A DNA stretch of 64,000 nucleotides, taken from positions 124,001 to 188,000 of the forward strand of contig JAYPPH010000006.1 of assembly GCA_038131365.1 (NCBI GenBank), read 5' to 3'. The notes beneath the pieces are model-generated. The model saw nothing but the letters and a program-made list of their open reading frames with translations. It was not told where the DNA came from and did not search any database. How positions within the stretch are numbered: position 1 is the first letter of the stretch; the number at the start of each line of letters is the position of its first letter. The DNA is from Marisalimonas marina. Its GTDB lineage: Bacteria; Pseudomonadota; Alphaproteobacteria; Puniceispirillales; Marisalimonadaceae. Both the position numbers and the translations under genes were made by a program. This document shows positions 44,052 through 53,158 of this stretch, piece by piece.

Positions 44052-45413
44052 TTATTTTTCCATTTTTAGTAAAGCTATAAAAAAACCATCTGAACCATCC
44101 ATAACATTTTTAAAATTAAAATTAAAATGGTTTGGGAGAATTCTAATAAAACCTTCTTTGGTAATACAACAATCTATTTTGGGATATTCTCCATTTAAGA
44201 AAGGAATAATTGAGAAGTTTTTATTTTCTTGTAAAAATTTTTCTATTCTTCGTTCTCCCTCAATTTTTTGAAGAGAGCATGTGACATACATTATTAGTCC
44301 ATTTTTATTTAATATTTTAGAAGCATTTTCAAGAATTTTGTCTTGAAGAGATGTAAAATCATTTAAATTTTCTGGAGCAGGTTTAATAAAAATGTCTGCA
44401 TTTTTCCTTATTGTCCCTGTTGAAGAACAAGGTGCATCTATCAAAATGACATCATAATCAAAATCAGGTTTATATAGTTCTGCCTCAACATTAATTAGTT
44501 TAGGGTTAAAATTTAATCTTTTCATATTAGTTAAAAATTCTTTTGATCTAAACTTACTCTTTTCAATGCTAATTACGTCTATATCATTATCAAGAAGTTG
44601 TGCTGTTTTACCTCCAGGAGCACTACACATATCCAAAACTTTGAGTAAATTATTTTCACATGAGAAATGAATTTTTAATTTCGATAATAATAAATTACAG
44701 GCAATTTGTGAGGCGGCGTCTTGTATCCACCACACCCCATCAGAATAATAAGGTATAGTTTCAACAGGATTTTTAAACATGCATCGAATTACATTAGGAA
44801 AAATTTCTGTTCCTTGAACTGCTGATTTCAATTCTTCTAATTGAGTTTTAGTTATTCTATTTGAGACGACAATATCAAGTGGAGGGCGAGACATGGCTAT
44901 ATTGACAATTTCTATTACATTTTCTTGTCCATAGGATGTAGTCCAGCTATTTAATAACCATTCAGGTAAGTTTTTGGTATTGTCAGACGAGGATTTTAAA
45001 CATTCATCAATATTTAATGCTATCTTTCTTAAAATTGCATTTACTAGTTTAGCTTGTTTTTCTCCAATAAGATTTTTTGAGTATTTTACTGCCTCGTCTA
45101 TGACTGCATATGGTGGTATTTTAAGCCAAATAATTTCCACAGTCGCCATAGTTAAAACGCTATTTAAAAGTCTATTTTTTTTATCAATTCCAAAATTTGA
45201 GTATTGATTATAAATATTTTCAGCATGTTTGTGACGCCGCATTGCAGTATTGAGAAGTAAATATAAAAAGGATTTATCTCTAGTCTCTAGTTTTTTAAAA
45301 TCAAATGAGGTATTTAAAATTTTATCTAGAGCTCGATTTTTATAAAAAAGAAGGATCCAAATGTTGATCGCAACTAATCTAGGATTTTTTTTATAAACTT
45401 TTAATGGTTTCAA
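44052..45413 (-). CDS. rsmB: 16S rRNA m5C967 methyltransferase
   Basis: A 453-residue enzyme with an N-terminal NusB-like RNA-binding domain (about 1-150) and a C-terminal methyltransferase domain. Motifs are VLDMCSAPGGKTAQL (S-adenosylmethionine site), IDAPCSSTGTIRKNAD and YVTCSLQKIEGE with the catalytic cysteine. It methylates C967 of 16S rRNA. It is divergent from the DUF1674 gene and heads rsmB, heparinase-like, purH. Confidence 0.95.
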   Translation of the reverse strand: MKPLKVYKKNPRLVAINIWILLFYKNRALDKILNTSFDFKKLETRDKSFLYLLLNTAMRRHKHAENIYNQYSNFGIDKKNRLLNSVLTMATVEIIWLKIPPYAVIDEAVKYSKNLIGEKQAKLVNAILRKIALNIDECLKSSSDNTKNLPEWLLNSWTTSYGQENVIEIVNIAMSRPPLDIVVSNRITKTQLEELKSAVQGTEIFPNVIRCMFKNPVETIPYYSDGVWWIQDAASQIACNLLLSKLKIHFSCENNLLKVLDMCSAPGGKTAQLLDNDIDVISIEKSKFRSKEFLTNMKRLNFNPKLINVEAELYKPDFDYDVILIDAPCSSTGTIRKNADIFIKPAPENLNDFTSLQDKILENASKILNKNGLIMYVTCSLQKIEGERRIEKFLQENKNFSIIPFLNGEYPKIDCCITKEGFIRILPNHFNFNFKNVMDGSDGFFIALLKMEK

Positions 45414-45492
45414 AATAGTTCCGTTTTCTGTATTTTGTTATTAAACATGTTATAAGGTTTGATAAAGTCTAGCTATTGGAAAGTAAATTATA

Positions 45493-45657
45493 ATGGAAAA
45501 AACTATACCAAAATCTTCTAAGCTTGTAGATGAAAATGACAACTCTATGAAGCCAACAGATAATAAATCTATGCCCAAAGAGACAGGTGGCCCTAAAGGT
45601 CTAGAACCAACAAGATATGGTGATTGGGAAAAATCAGGTAGATGTTCTGATTTTTAA
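45493..45657 (+). CDS. DUF1674 protein, succinate dehydrogenase assembly factor 4-like
   Basis: A 54-residue protein. Its C-terminal half, KETGGPKGLEPTRYGDWEK followed by SGRCSDF, is the DUF1674 signature shared with eukaryotic SDHAF4, which promotes flavination and assembly of the succinate dehydrogenase flavoprotein. The N-terminal half is polar and not conserved. In many alphaproteobacteria this gene neighbours rsmB, as here. The ATG at 45493 is the only start that fits. A DUF1491 gene follows. Confidence 0.9.
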   Translation: MEKTIPKSSKLVDENDNSMKPTDNKSMPKETGGPKGLEPTRYGDWEKSGRCSDF

Positions 45658-45683
45658 TTAGTTTCAGCTTGAAGTTTAAGATT

Positions 45684-46031
45684 ATGGATGAATTAAAATC
45701 AGAAATAATAATTAATGCTGGAATTAGAGCGGCGGAGAGAAAATTTGCAAGTGCTTATGTGACAAAGAAAGGTGATGTAGATGCAGGCGCAATTTTTGTA
45801 AAAATCAATACTCTTGATGGCAAAGCTAAACTTTTTGTAAGAAGTTCTTTGTATGATTTTGAAGAAGATAAACACAAGTTTAGTTTTGAAGATTTATATC
45901 CATCCCAAATTATGTCAGTCGATGATATCGATAAGAGAATCTTCAAAGAAATTAATATAGATATGGACTGCTGGGTTATTGAGATTGAAGATAAAAAAGG
46001 ATATAATCCTTTCGAAAATTTAAATTGTTAG
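45684..46031 (+). CDS. DUF1491 family protein
   Basis: A 115-residue protein of the DUF1491 family, recognised by the KKGDVDAGAIFVKINTLDGKA-type core (about 31-50) and a C-terminal CWVIEIEDKKGYNPF. Function is unknown. I prefer ATG 45684 over a TTG 15 bases upstream. It follows DUF1674 closely and its 3' end overlaps the convergent panE-like gene by 12 bases. Confidence 0.82.
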   Translation: MDELKSEIIINAGIRAAERKFASAYVTKKGDVDAGAIFVKINTLDGKAKLFVRSSLYDFEEDKHKFSFEDLYPSQIMSVDDIDKRIFKEINIDMDCWVIEIEDKKGYNPFENLNC

Positions 46032-47036
46032 TTTCTCTATTAATTCGTTCCTTTTATATAAATTTAAATAATCAGCTTTCAATTTTAATATTGCATTAAT
46101 GTGTTTTAGGGTAGGTATCTCAATTTCTAGTTTATTACCTATTTCTATGATAGCACTCATGATGGGATCTATTTCTAACGGTCTTCTCATTTCTACATCT
46201 TGTCTAGTTGAAGGTTTGTGACCTTTAATTGAAGCTGCGCCATTAATCCTGTTCTCAATAGAGACATTAAAGTTAACTCCAATAGCTTCCCCAACTTTTT
46301 GACACTCCTCCATCATTTTTTTAATTAGTTTCCTTGTACTTGGATCATTGCCAATAATGTCTAAGCTTGCTCCTGTTAAAGCGCTGATAGGATTAAAAGT
46401 ACAGTTACCCCAAAGTTTAATCCAAATTTCATCTCTCAAATTTTTCTTTTGTGGAGCTTTAAGTCCACCCTTGATAAAAAGATCAGATAATATTTTTAAT
46501 CTCTCTGAACTCTCCCCATTTGGTTCTCCGAGGCTAAACCTATTTCCTTCAATATGTTTTATAACACCCGGACTTTCAATTTCACATGCAGGGTAAACAA
46601 CACAACCAAGAGCTCTTTTAGGGTTTATGGTTTTCCAAATAATTCCACCAGGATCAACAGAGTCTACATGAGAATTTTCCAAAATCGTTTGTGAACCACA
46701 TTTATAGAAATACCACCATGGTAAACCATTAACTGCTGATAAAACGGTAGTGTTTGAGTGTAAAAGTGGTTTTAAGTTTTCGACAATTGGACTTATTGCA
46801 TGAGCTTTTACAGCTATGATTACATAGTCTTGCTCTCCTAATTCAAAAGTATTATCTGATACTTTCAAATTAAATTTTTCTTTACCTTTATCTGAAATTA
46901 GAGCTAATCCATTTTTTTGAATAGCTTCTTTATGTGGCCCTCTTGCTACTAATGATACTTCTGCACCTGCCTTAGCAAGGCTACACCCTATATATCCACC
47001 AATAGCCCCAGCGCCAAATATACAAATTTTAGTCAT
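46020..47036 (-). CDS. PanE-like 2-dehydropantoate 2-reductase family protein
   Basis: A 338-residue NADPH-dependent reductase. The N-terminal Rossmann motif is IFGAGAIGGYIGCSLAKAGAEV (4-25) followed by ARG. The C-terminal domain has IWIKLWGNCTFNPISALTGA with the conserved Lys and Asn. The family includes ketopantoate reductase of coenzyme A synthesis, but members of this length with RRPLEIDP are often paralogues with other 2-oxoacid substrates, so I give no symbol. It lies 9 bases downstream of an acyl-CoA synthetase on the same strand. Confidence 0.82.
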   Translation of the reverse strand: MTKICIFGAGAIGGYIGCSLAKAGAEVSLVARGPHKEAIQKNGLALISDKGKEKFNLKVSDNTFELGEQDYVIIAVKAHAISPIVENLKPLLHSNTTVLSAVNGLPWWYFYKCGSQTILENSHVDSVDPGGIIWKTINPKRALGCVVYPACEIESPGVIKHIEGNRFSLGEPNGESSERLKILSDLFIKGGLKAPQKKNLRDEIWIKLWGNCTFNPISALTGASLDIIGNDPSTRKLIKKMMEECQKVGEAIGVNFNVSIENRINGAASIKGHKPSTRQDVEMRRPLEIDPIMSAIIEIGNKLEIEIPTLKHINAILKLKADYLNLYKRNELIEKLTI

Positions 47037-47045
47037 TTTGGTGTC

Positions 47046-48548
47046 CTATTCTAAGCCAAGCTTTTTGGAAAGGCCTATCCTTTGCATTTTACCAGTAGCA
47101 CCCTTAGGAATTTCATTTAAGAAACATATGTGTTTAGGTATCTTAAAATCAGCCAAATGCATACGTGCATAATTTTTTATTTCTGTATCAGTGCATTGAG
47201 CACCTGCTTTTAATACTATGGCAACGCCAATGGTTTCTCCAAGCATTTTGTCTTTAACGCCAAAAGTAACAACTTGTTCAATAGATTCATGTTCCATTAA
47301 AACATTATCAATTTCTAGAGGAGATATTTTTTCTCCTCCTCTATTAATTATTTCTTTTAGTCTACCTGATATTTTCAAATAGCCATCACTATCAAAAAAA
47401 CCTTGGTCACCAGTTCTAAACCATCCATTAATAAAAGATGATTTGTTTGCCTCCTCATTATTTTCATAACCTTTAGTTACGTTATCTCCTTTAATGCAAA
47501 CCTCGCCTTCAACCCCATTGGGTTGTATTTTGCCACTTGCATCCATTATACAAACTTCTGGACCAGCAGGTTTGCCAACAAAACCGGCTTTTTGTTGTTC
47601 AGGTGGTAAAGGATTAGATGTCATTTGATGGGTTGCTTCAGTCATGCCATAAGCTTCAATCACTGTAGTTTTAAAAACGTCTTTTAATTCTTCAAAAACC
47701 GCAGGTGGCAATGAAGCAGAAGATGACCTGATAAACCTAAGTGATAGACTTTCTGCCAGTGAAGTGTTTTTTTGAGCCCTTAATAGAATACCTTGGTGCA
47801 TAGTAGGTACACCTGAATACCAAGTGATTTTTTCTTTTTTTGCATTTTCTAAAAATTTTAAAGCGTTAAAACCGCTACTAGCATAAACAGAAGCCCCAGC
47901 AAAAATAGATGAACATAAAATAGCAATTAATCCATGAATATGAAAAAGAGGCATAACATTGTAGCAATGATCTTCAGATGTTAATTTTAGAGATTTTGAA
48001 ATATTAAAAGCAGAGGAGAAAATATTTTTATTAGTTAGTGGAACAACCTTTGGTCTTGATGTTGTTCCAGATGTATGTAGTACTAAAGCCTCACCTTCTT
48101 CTTCTGAAAGTTCAAAACTTGAAACGGAATCATATAGATTAAAAATTCCTTTTGGTTCACCTAGAACCTGCTTAATTTCACAAATTTCAATATTTAATTT
48201 CTTAGCAGCTTCGACAACTGTATTTGTACTTCCTTTTTCAACTATTACTATTTTTGGTTTTAAATCTTCAAGATAAAATTCATATTCGCTAAGTTTATAT
48301 GATGGGTTTAAGGGAGCAGCTGACATATAACTTGAAATAGCAAGGAAAGCTGTCGCCATTTCTGGTCCATTAGGTAGAACTATTACTGCTCTATCATTAT
48401 TGCTAATACCATTGGCAGCTAATTGCCCTGATATGTCATAAATATGTTTTTTAAGTGCTTCAAATGTTATTTTTTCATTATTATCTGAGGTAATAGCAAT
48501 GTGATTGTCTTGATTTTCATTGATTAGATTTCTAATAGTTTTAGTCAT
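47046..48548 (-). CDS. AMP-forming acyl-CoA synthetase, PCS60/oxalate-CoA-ligase-like
   Basis: A 500-residue adenylating enzyme. The P-loop LHTSGTTSRPK spans 158-168, followed by GMTEATHQM (A5-like motif), the hinge GRLKEIINRGGEKISP and the C-terminal catalytic Lys in PKGATGKMQR. The stretch RFIRSSSASLPPAVFEELK with SNPLPPEQ closely recalls PCS60/AAE3 enzymes, which make oxalyl-CoA. Short-chain or malonyl-type substrates cannot be excluded. It is probably in an operon with the PanE-like gene and is divergent from the TauE-like exporter. Confidence 0.85.
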   Translation of the reverse strand: MTKTIRNLINENQDNHIAITSDNNEKITFEALKKHIYDISGQLAANGISNNDRAVIVLPNGPEMATAFLAISSYMSAAPLNPSYKLSEYEFYLEDLKPKIVIVEKGSTNTVVEAAKKLNIEICEIKQVLGEPKGIFNLYDSVSSFELSEEEGEALVLHTSGTTSRPKVVPLTNKNIFSSAFNISKSLKLTSEDHCYNVMPLFHIHGLIAILCSSIFAGASVYASSGFNALKFLENAKKEKITWYSGVPTMHQGILLRAQKNTSLAESLSLRFIRSSSASLPPAVFEELKDVFKTTVIEAYGMTEATHQMTSNPLPPEQQKAGFVGKPAGPEVCIMDASGKIQPNGVEGEVCIKGDNVTKGYENNEEANKSSFINGWFRTGDQGFFDSDGYLKISGRLKEIINRGGEKISPLEIDNVLMEHESIEQVVTFGVKDKMLGETIGVAIVLKAGAQCTDTEIKNYARMHLADFKIPKHICFLNEIPKGATGKMQRIGLSKKLGLE

Positions 48549-48676
48549 TTTAGATCTCCAATTATTTTTATCAATTTAACAATTTAAATTTTTAAAGTGC
48601 AATCTAAATTTCTCTTGTGTTTATTTCATTTGTTGATATTAACGTGTTCTTCATTATCTATTTTCAACTAACTTGA

Positions 48677-49519
48677 ATGAGCTTTATTTTGATAAATGAT
48701 ATTTTATTTCAAGATTTATTTATTTACTTTATTGGCTTATTAATAACAGGGGTTATAGGTGGACTTATAGCAGGGTTATTTGGAGTTGGTGGAGGAATTG
48801 TAATTGTTCCAATTTTATTTTGGATTTTTACGTCTTTGAATTTTCCAAATGAGATTCTAATGCATATGGCAATTGGATCGTCATTAGCCACAATTATACC
48901 TACATCAATTTCATCGGCTAGAGCGCATTATAAAAAAGGCTCAATTGACATAGAAATCATAAAAAAATGGTGTCCTGGAATATTTTTAGGTGCAATTATT
49001 GGAGGTCTTTCAGGTAAATACTTTAGTGTAAATGAATTGAAGTATCTTTTTGCGATTATTGCTTTTTTAGTAGCTTTAAATATGTTCTTAAAAGAACCTT
49101 TGAAGATTGCAAAAAATTTACCAATATCAAGATTAATAAATATTTCTATTTCTACCGTTATTGGTTTTGTCTCTTCTCTAATGGGTGTGGGAGCTGGTAC
49201 TTTAGGTGTTCCAACATTAGTTGCTTTGTCAGTCCCTATACATAAATCAATAGGAACAGCCGCAGCCTTAGGATTATTCATTGCGGTACCTGCGACACTT
49301 GGATTAGCTTTTTCTGGCTTTAACGTTCCCAACAGACCGCCTATGAGTATAGGTTATGTAAATTTAATAGCTTTTTTTATTATGTTTCCTTTAACAGTTT
49401 TTTTTGCTCCAATTGGAGTCAAAATTGCACATCGAATTAATCAAAGGTTATTGAAAATAATATTTGGTATTTTTCTAATTATTACATCATTCAAAATGTT
49501 GTTTACTATTTTGCTTTGA
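48677..49519 (+). CDS. TauE/SafE family membrane exporter
   Basis: A 280-residue protein with about eight hydrophobic helices in two repeats. The glycine-rich GLFGVGGGIVIVPIL (about 34-48) and SSLMGVGAGTLGVPTLVAL (about 170-188) are the paired family motifs. Members export small organosulfur or other anions such as sulfite, sulfoacetate or taurine products; the substrate here is unknown. Its 3' end overlaps pgi by 33 bases on the opposite strand, the longest convergent overlap in the window. Confidence 0.88.
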   Translation: MSFILINDILFQDLFIYFIGLLITGVIGGLIAGLFGVGGGIVIVPILFWIFTSLNFPNEILMHMAIGSSLATIIPTSISSARAHYKKGSIDIEIIKKWCPGIFLGAIIGGLSGKYFSVNELKYLFAIIAFLVALNMFLKEPLKIAKNLPISRLINISISTVIGFVSSLMGVGAGTLGVPTLVALSVPIHKSIGTAAALGLFIAVPATLGLAFSGFNVPNRPPMSIGYVNLIAFFIMFPLTVFFAPIGVKIAHRINQRLLKIIFGIFLIITSFKMLFTILL

Positions 49520-51010
49520 TAAAAATTGTCTTGCTGAGGGAGAAAATTGCTCATTTTGGCTATTATGTTCTATTTTTTTTGCCAAATTTTTACCAAGTTC
49601 TACACCCCACTGATCAAAACTATTTATATTCCATATAAAGCCTGATGCTATTGTAATATTTTCATAAAGAGCGATTAATCTTCCTATAGAATTAGGCGTA
49701 ATTTTATCCCAACTGATAACAGTTGATGGTCTGCCGCCTGGAAAGTGTTTGTTTTTATTATTTTTATCCTCAGAGCCAATAGCTAGAGATTCAGCTTGAG
49801 CTATTGCATTTATCACAAGCGATTCATGATTTTTTTTTGCTTCTTGATGTGTAATCTCATTTGATGGGTTGCGGGGTAATAAAATATCTATTGGTATTAT
49901 TTCTAACCCTTGATGCAGAAATTGAAAAAAACTATGTTGAGCGTTTGTTCCACATTCCCCCCAGATTAAAGGGCTTGCAGGCATTTCTAAATCTTTATTA
50001 TTAATATCCACACTTTTGCCGTTACTTTCCATTTCTAGTTGTTGAGCCCAAGAAGGAAGAGTTTTTAACCTGTTACTATAAGGTACAATACAATGACTAT
50101 TTCTATTAAGAAAATTACGGTTCCATATTCTTAGGAGTGCTAAAATTATTGGTATATTTCTTTCAATATCCTCATTAAAAAAATGATCATCTATTTCATT
50201 CGCACCATTTAAAAATTCTTTAAAATTATATTCACCAACACTAAAAATTATAGGTAATCCTACCGAAGACCATAGCGAATATCTTCCTCCAATATTCTCT
50301 GAAAATGGAAAAATGTTTGCTTCTTTAAATCCCCACTCTATAGCTTTTGAAACAGAAGCAGTAACTGCAATCATACAATCATTAATTAATATATTTGAAT
50401 CTAAAAGCCATTTCTTTGCTAACTTTGCGTTAGCCATGGTTTCTTGTGTACTAAAGCTTTTGGAGGTAATTATAAATAAAGTTTTATTTGGATTACATTT
50501 TTTTAAAATATCAAAAATATTACTTGGGTCTATGTTAGACACATAAAAAATTTCAGGACCTGTATGAAAATCTTTAAGTGCCTCATTGATCATTAAAGGA
50601 CCTAAGTCTGACCCCCCGATACCAATATTTACAAGATATTCAAACTTTTTCTGATTAAAACTTTTATTAATGAAACTAGTTATTTTCTCCCATTCATTGG
50701 TATCTAATCTATTTTTTTTTCTTAGTTTGAAATGGTCAACTGACCTGTTTTCAGAAAAATTAATTTTTTCTCCCTTAGATAATTGTTTAATTTTTTCTAA
50801 AATATTAGATTGTTTTGCTAATGCTAATAGATCTTTTTTAATGTCATAATTTATAGGTTGTCTTGTGAAATCTACCAAAAGGTCGCCAAAGCATAATTGA
50901 AAGTCTCTAGTCCTATTTTCTTCATAAATAAATTTGTTAAGATTATTAAAATTCTGATTTTTTACTTTTTCTCTAAGAATTTTTGTAATTGGATTGTCCG
51001 CTAATTGCAT
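49487..51010 (-). CDS. pgi: glucose-6-phosphate isomerase
   Basis: A 507-residue glycolytic/gluconeogenic enzyme interconverting glucose-6-phosphate and fructose-6-phosphate. The signatures are IGIGGSDLGPLM, FSENIGGRYSLWSSVGLP and FDQWGVELGKNLAKKI. The length is slightly short for the family but all core motifs are present. The last 33 bases overlap the convergent TauE-like gene. Confidence 0.96.
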   Translation of the reverse strand: MQLADNPITKILREKVKNQNFNNLNKFIYEENRTRDFQLCFGDLLVDFTRQPINYDIKKDLLALAKQSNILEKIKQLSKGEKINFSENRSVDHFKLRKKNRLDTNEWEKITSFINKSFNQKKFEYLVNIGIGGSDLGPLMINEALKDFHTGPEIFYVSNIDPSNIFDILKKCNPNKTLFIITSKSFSTQETMANAKLAKKWLLDSNILINDCMIAVTASVSKAIEWGFKEANIFPFSENIGGRYSLWSSVGLPIIFSVGEYNFKEFLNGANEIDDHFFNEDIERNIPIILALLRIWNRNFLNRNSHCIVPYSNRLKTLPSWAQQLEMESNGKSVDINNKDLEMPASPLIWGECGTNAQHSFFQFLHQGLEIIPIDILLPRNPSNEITHQEAKKNHESLVINAIAQAESLAIGSEDKNNKNKHFPGGRPSTVISWDKITPNSIGRLIALYENITIASGFIWNINSFDQWGVELGKNLAKKIEHNSQNEQFSPSARQFLSKQNSKQHFE

Positions 51011-51093
51011 TTGTTTATAGATTTTCTTTCTTTAATTTGACATTAAAGTCCAAGTTACTTAAGGATCTTAATTATAATTAATTGTGTATCATA

Positions 51094-51573
51094 ATGTTTA
51101 CTAAATTCAGATTTAATTTTATTTATACTATAATTCTAATAACCTTCACTTCAACAAGTTTTGGTGAAACTCTTAATTTTAAGAACTTAGTTATTAAAGA
51201 TTTTTGGATTAAGCCTAGTATCGGAAATCATAAAATAACATCAGGTTATTTAATTATTCAGAATAATAGTAATTTCGATGAACGTTTGATTTCAGTAACA
51301 TCAAACTTCTCAAAAAAGACTGAGTTACATCAAATGGATGTAAAAAATGATATAATGATAATGAAAAAATTAGTTAAAGGACTGATTATTAAGGCAAAAT
51401 CTGAAACTGTACTTAAACCAGGTGGTTATCATTTAATGTTTCTAAATTTAAATAATCCAGTAAAAATAACAAATAGTTATAAGGTAAATTTATTTTTTGA
51501 GAATTCAGGTTCATTTGTAGTCAATATGCCAGTTTTGGATAAAAAATTAAAAAATAATGGTCATAAACATTAA
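51094..51573 (+). CDS. PCu(A)C-type periplasmic copper chaperone
   Basis: A 159-residue exported protein with a signal peptide ending near TSFGE. The copper site HXMX-M...HXM is visible: His79 and Met81 in ELHQMD, Met90 ten residues after His79, then His113 and Met115 in GGYHLMF. PCuAC proteins pass Cu(I) to the CuA site of oxidase subunit II. I chose ATG 51094 over a TTG 12 bases upstream. It fits the coxB-ctaG copper pathway in this window. The end is His-rich (NNGHKH). Confidence 0.9.
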   Translation: MFTKFRFNFIYTIILITFTSTSFGETLNFKNLVIKDFWIKPSIGNHKITSGYLIIQNNSNFDERLISVTSNFSKKTELHQMDVKNDIMIMKKLVKGLIIKAKSETVLKPGGYHLMFLNLNNPVKITNSYKVNLFFENSGSFVVNMPVLDKKLKNNGHKH

Positions 51574-51686
51574 TATTATTAAATAAATAATTTTTTAAAA
51601 AAGATAATTTCATCAAAAATATTTACTAAAAATCTAAAAAAAATAAAAATTTTTCTTTTTATTATCATATTAACATTGATTAGAAG

Positions 51687-51728
51687 AAAATTTTCCTTTT
51701 AAAAGAATTTTTTTTAAAGGAGAATTTT
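51687..51728 (+). promoter_or_regulatory. RNA hairpin sequestering the metY ribosome site
   Basis: Bases 51687-51699 and 51716-51728 pair over 13 consecutive positions (one G-U wobble) around a 16-base loop. The 3' arm contains the AAAGGAG Shine-Dalgarno and ends exactly at the metY ATG. An alternative fold is visible: 51646-51661 can pair with 51681-51694, which would break the sequestering stem. Marine alphaproteobacteria often carry a SAM-V or SAM-II riboswitch before metY; I cannot match their consensus with certainty, so this is called only as a regulatory hairpin. Confidence 0.5.
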
Positions 51729-53027
51729 ATGACTAATTCAAAGCATCCAGAAACTATTAGTTTACATGCAGGCTGGAGAGCTGATGAAACTACGGGATCA
51801 GTCGCGGTCCCTATTCACCAGACTACAAGCTATCAATTCAAAAATACAGATCAAGCAGCAAACTTATTTTCATTAAGCGAATTGGGTAATATTTACACAA
51901 GGATAATGAATCCTACAAATGATATATTAGAGAAAAGAATTTCTGCATTAGAAGGCGGTGTTGCAGCCTTAGCTGTTTCTTCAGGGCAAACAGCAACAGC
52001 ATTTGCTATTCAAAATCTTGCTAAGGCCGGTGATAATATTGTAAGTTCAACTGATCTATATGGTGGTACATGGAACCTATTTTCAAATACTTTAAAGGAT
52101 ATGGGAATAGAGGTAAGGTTTGTTGATCCTTCAAATCCCAAGGCATTTGAAGAAGCCACAGATGATAGGACTCGTGCTTATTATGCTGAAACTTTACCAA
52201 ATCCAAAATTATCAGTTTTTCCTATTTCTGAAGTTAGTGCTATTGGAAAAAAGTATGGTATCCCTCTGATTGTTGATAATACCGCTGCTCCAGTTATCTG
52301 TCAGCCAATAAAACATGGGGCTGCAATCGTTGTTTATTCTCTGACTAAATATATAGGTGGGCATGGAAATTCTATTGGAGGATTAATTGTAGATAGTGGT
52401 AATTTTGACTGGGAATCTGCAGGAAAAGAGAGGCAACCAGCTTTAAATACTCCAGATCCATCTTATGGAGGAGCTGTTTGGGTTGATGCAGTTAAACCTT
52501 TAGGACCGATAGCTTATATTATTAAGGCAAGAGTTACGTTATTACGTGATTTAGGAGCAGCTTTGAGTCCTTTTAACGCATTTCTGATATTACAAGGATT
52601 GGAAACACTATCTTTAAGGATGAAAGCTCATTGTGAAAATGCATCTAAAGTTGCAAATTTTCTTGATAACCATAATTTAATCGAGAAGGTTATTTATCCT
52701 GAATTACAAATTGGAAACTCTAAACTTTCAGCCGACAAACATTTAACTGGTGGATATGGAGGTATGTTAGGCTTTGAGTTGAAAGGTGGAGCAAGTGCTG
52801 GGAAAAAATTTATTGATGCATTAGAATTATTCTATCATGTTGCCAATATAGGGGACTCTAGAAGTCTAGCCATTCATCCAGCTACAACAACACATAGTCA
52901 ATTGTCTGCTGAAGAACAGCTAAAGACAGGAGTTTCTGAATCCTACATTAGATTGTCCGTAGGGATTGAGCATATAGAAGATATTCTTAATGACTTAAAA
53001 AACGCGTTAGATAAATCTCAAGCATAA
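51729..53027 (+). CDS. metY: O-acetylhomoserine sulfhydrylase
   Basis: A 432-residue Cys/Met-metabolism PLP enzyme making homocysteine from an activated homoserine and sulfide. Landmarks are ETISLHAGW near the start, TRIMNPTNDILEKRISALEGG, and the PLP lysine Lys207 in YSLTKYIGGHG. The C-terminal RLSVGIEHIEDI is the family end. It is preceded by a 155-base folded leader and followed by a strong terminator, so it is a regulated single-gene unit. The acyl group (acetyl or succinyl) is inferred from the MetY subtype. Confidence 0.95.
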   Translation: MTNSKHPETISLHAGWRADETTGSVAVPIHQTTSYQFKNTDQAANLFSLSELGNIYTRIMNPTNDILEKRISALEGGVAALAVSSGQTATAFAIQNLAKAGDNIVSSTDLYGGTWNLFSNTLKDMGIEVRFVDPSNPKAFEEATDDRTRAYYAETLPNPKLSVFPISEVSAIGKKYGIPLIVDNTAAPVICQPIKHGAAIVVYSLTKYIGGHGNSIGGLIVDSGNFDWESAGKERQPALNTPDPSYGGAVWVDAVKPLGPIAYIIKARVTLLRDLGAALSPFNAFLILQGLETLSLRMKAHCENASKVANFLDNHNLIEKVIYPELQIGNSKLSADKHLTGGYGGMLGFELKGGASAGKKFIDALELFYHVANIGDSRSLAIHPATTTHSQLSAEEQLKTGVSESYIRLSVGIEHIEDILNDLKNALDKSQA

Positions 53028-53051
53028 TTAATTTGATTAAAATATAATTTT

Positions 53052-53081
53052 AAAGAGCTAAGAAATTTCTTAGCTCTTTTT
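53052..53081. terminator. intrinsic terminator after metY (perfect palindrome)
   Basis: A 28-base perfect palindrome (53052-53065 with 53066-53079) containing GAGCTAAG, followed by further Ts. It lies 24 bases after the metY stop and 78 bases before dusA, which is read in the same direction. The stem would work on either strand, but only metY reads into it directly. Confidence 0.92.
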
Positions 53082-53158
53082 ATTTAAGTTGGTAAATTTT
53101 ATTTATTGTAGTAGTTATTCAACCTTTTAATATAAATTTTCTTTTAGAGGGTTGTTAA

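Noticed and set aside
51574..51728. A firm call of SAM-V riboswitch before metY
   Set aside because: The position and hairpin fit, but I could not place the conserved ligand-binding core by eye, so only a regulatory hairpin is annotated.
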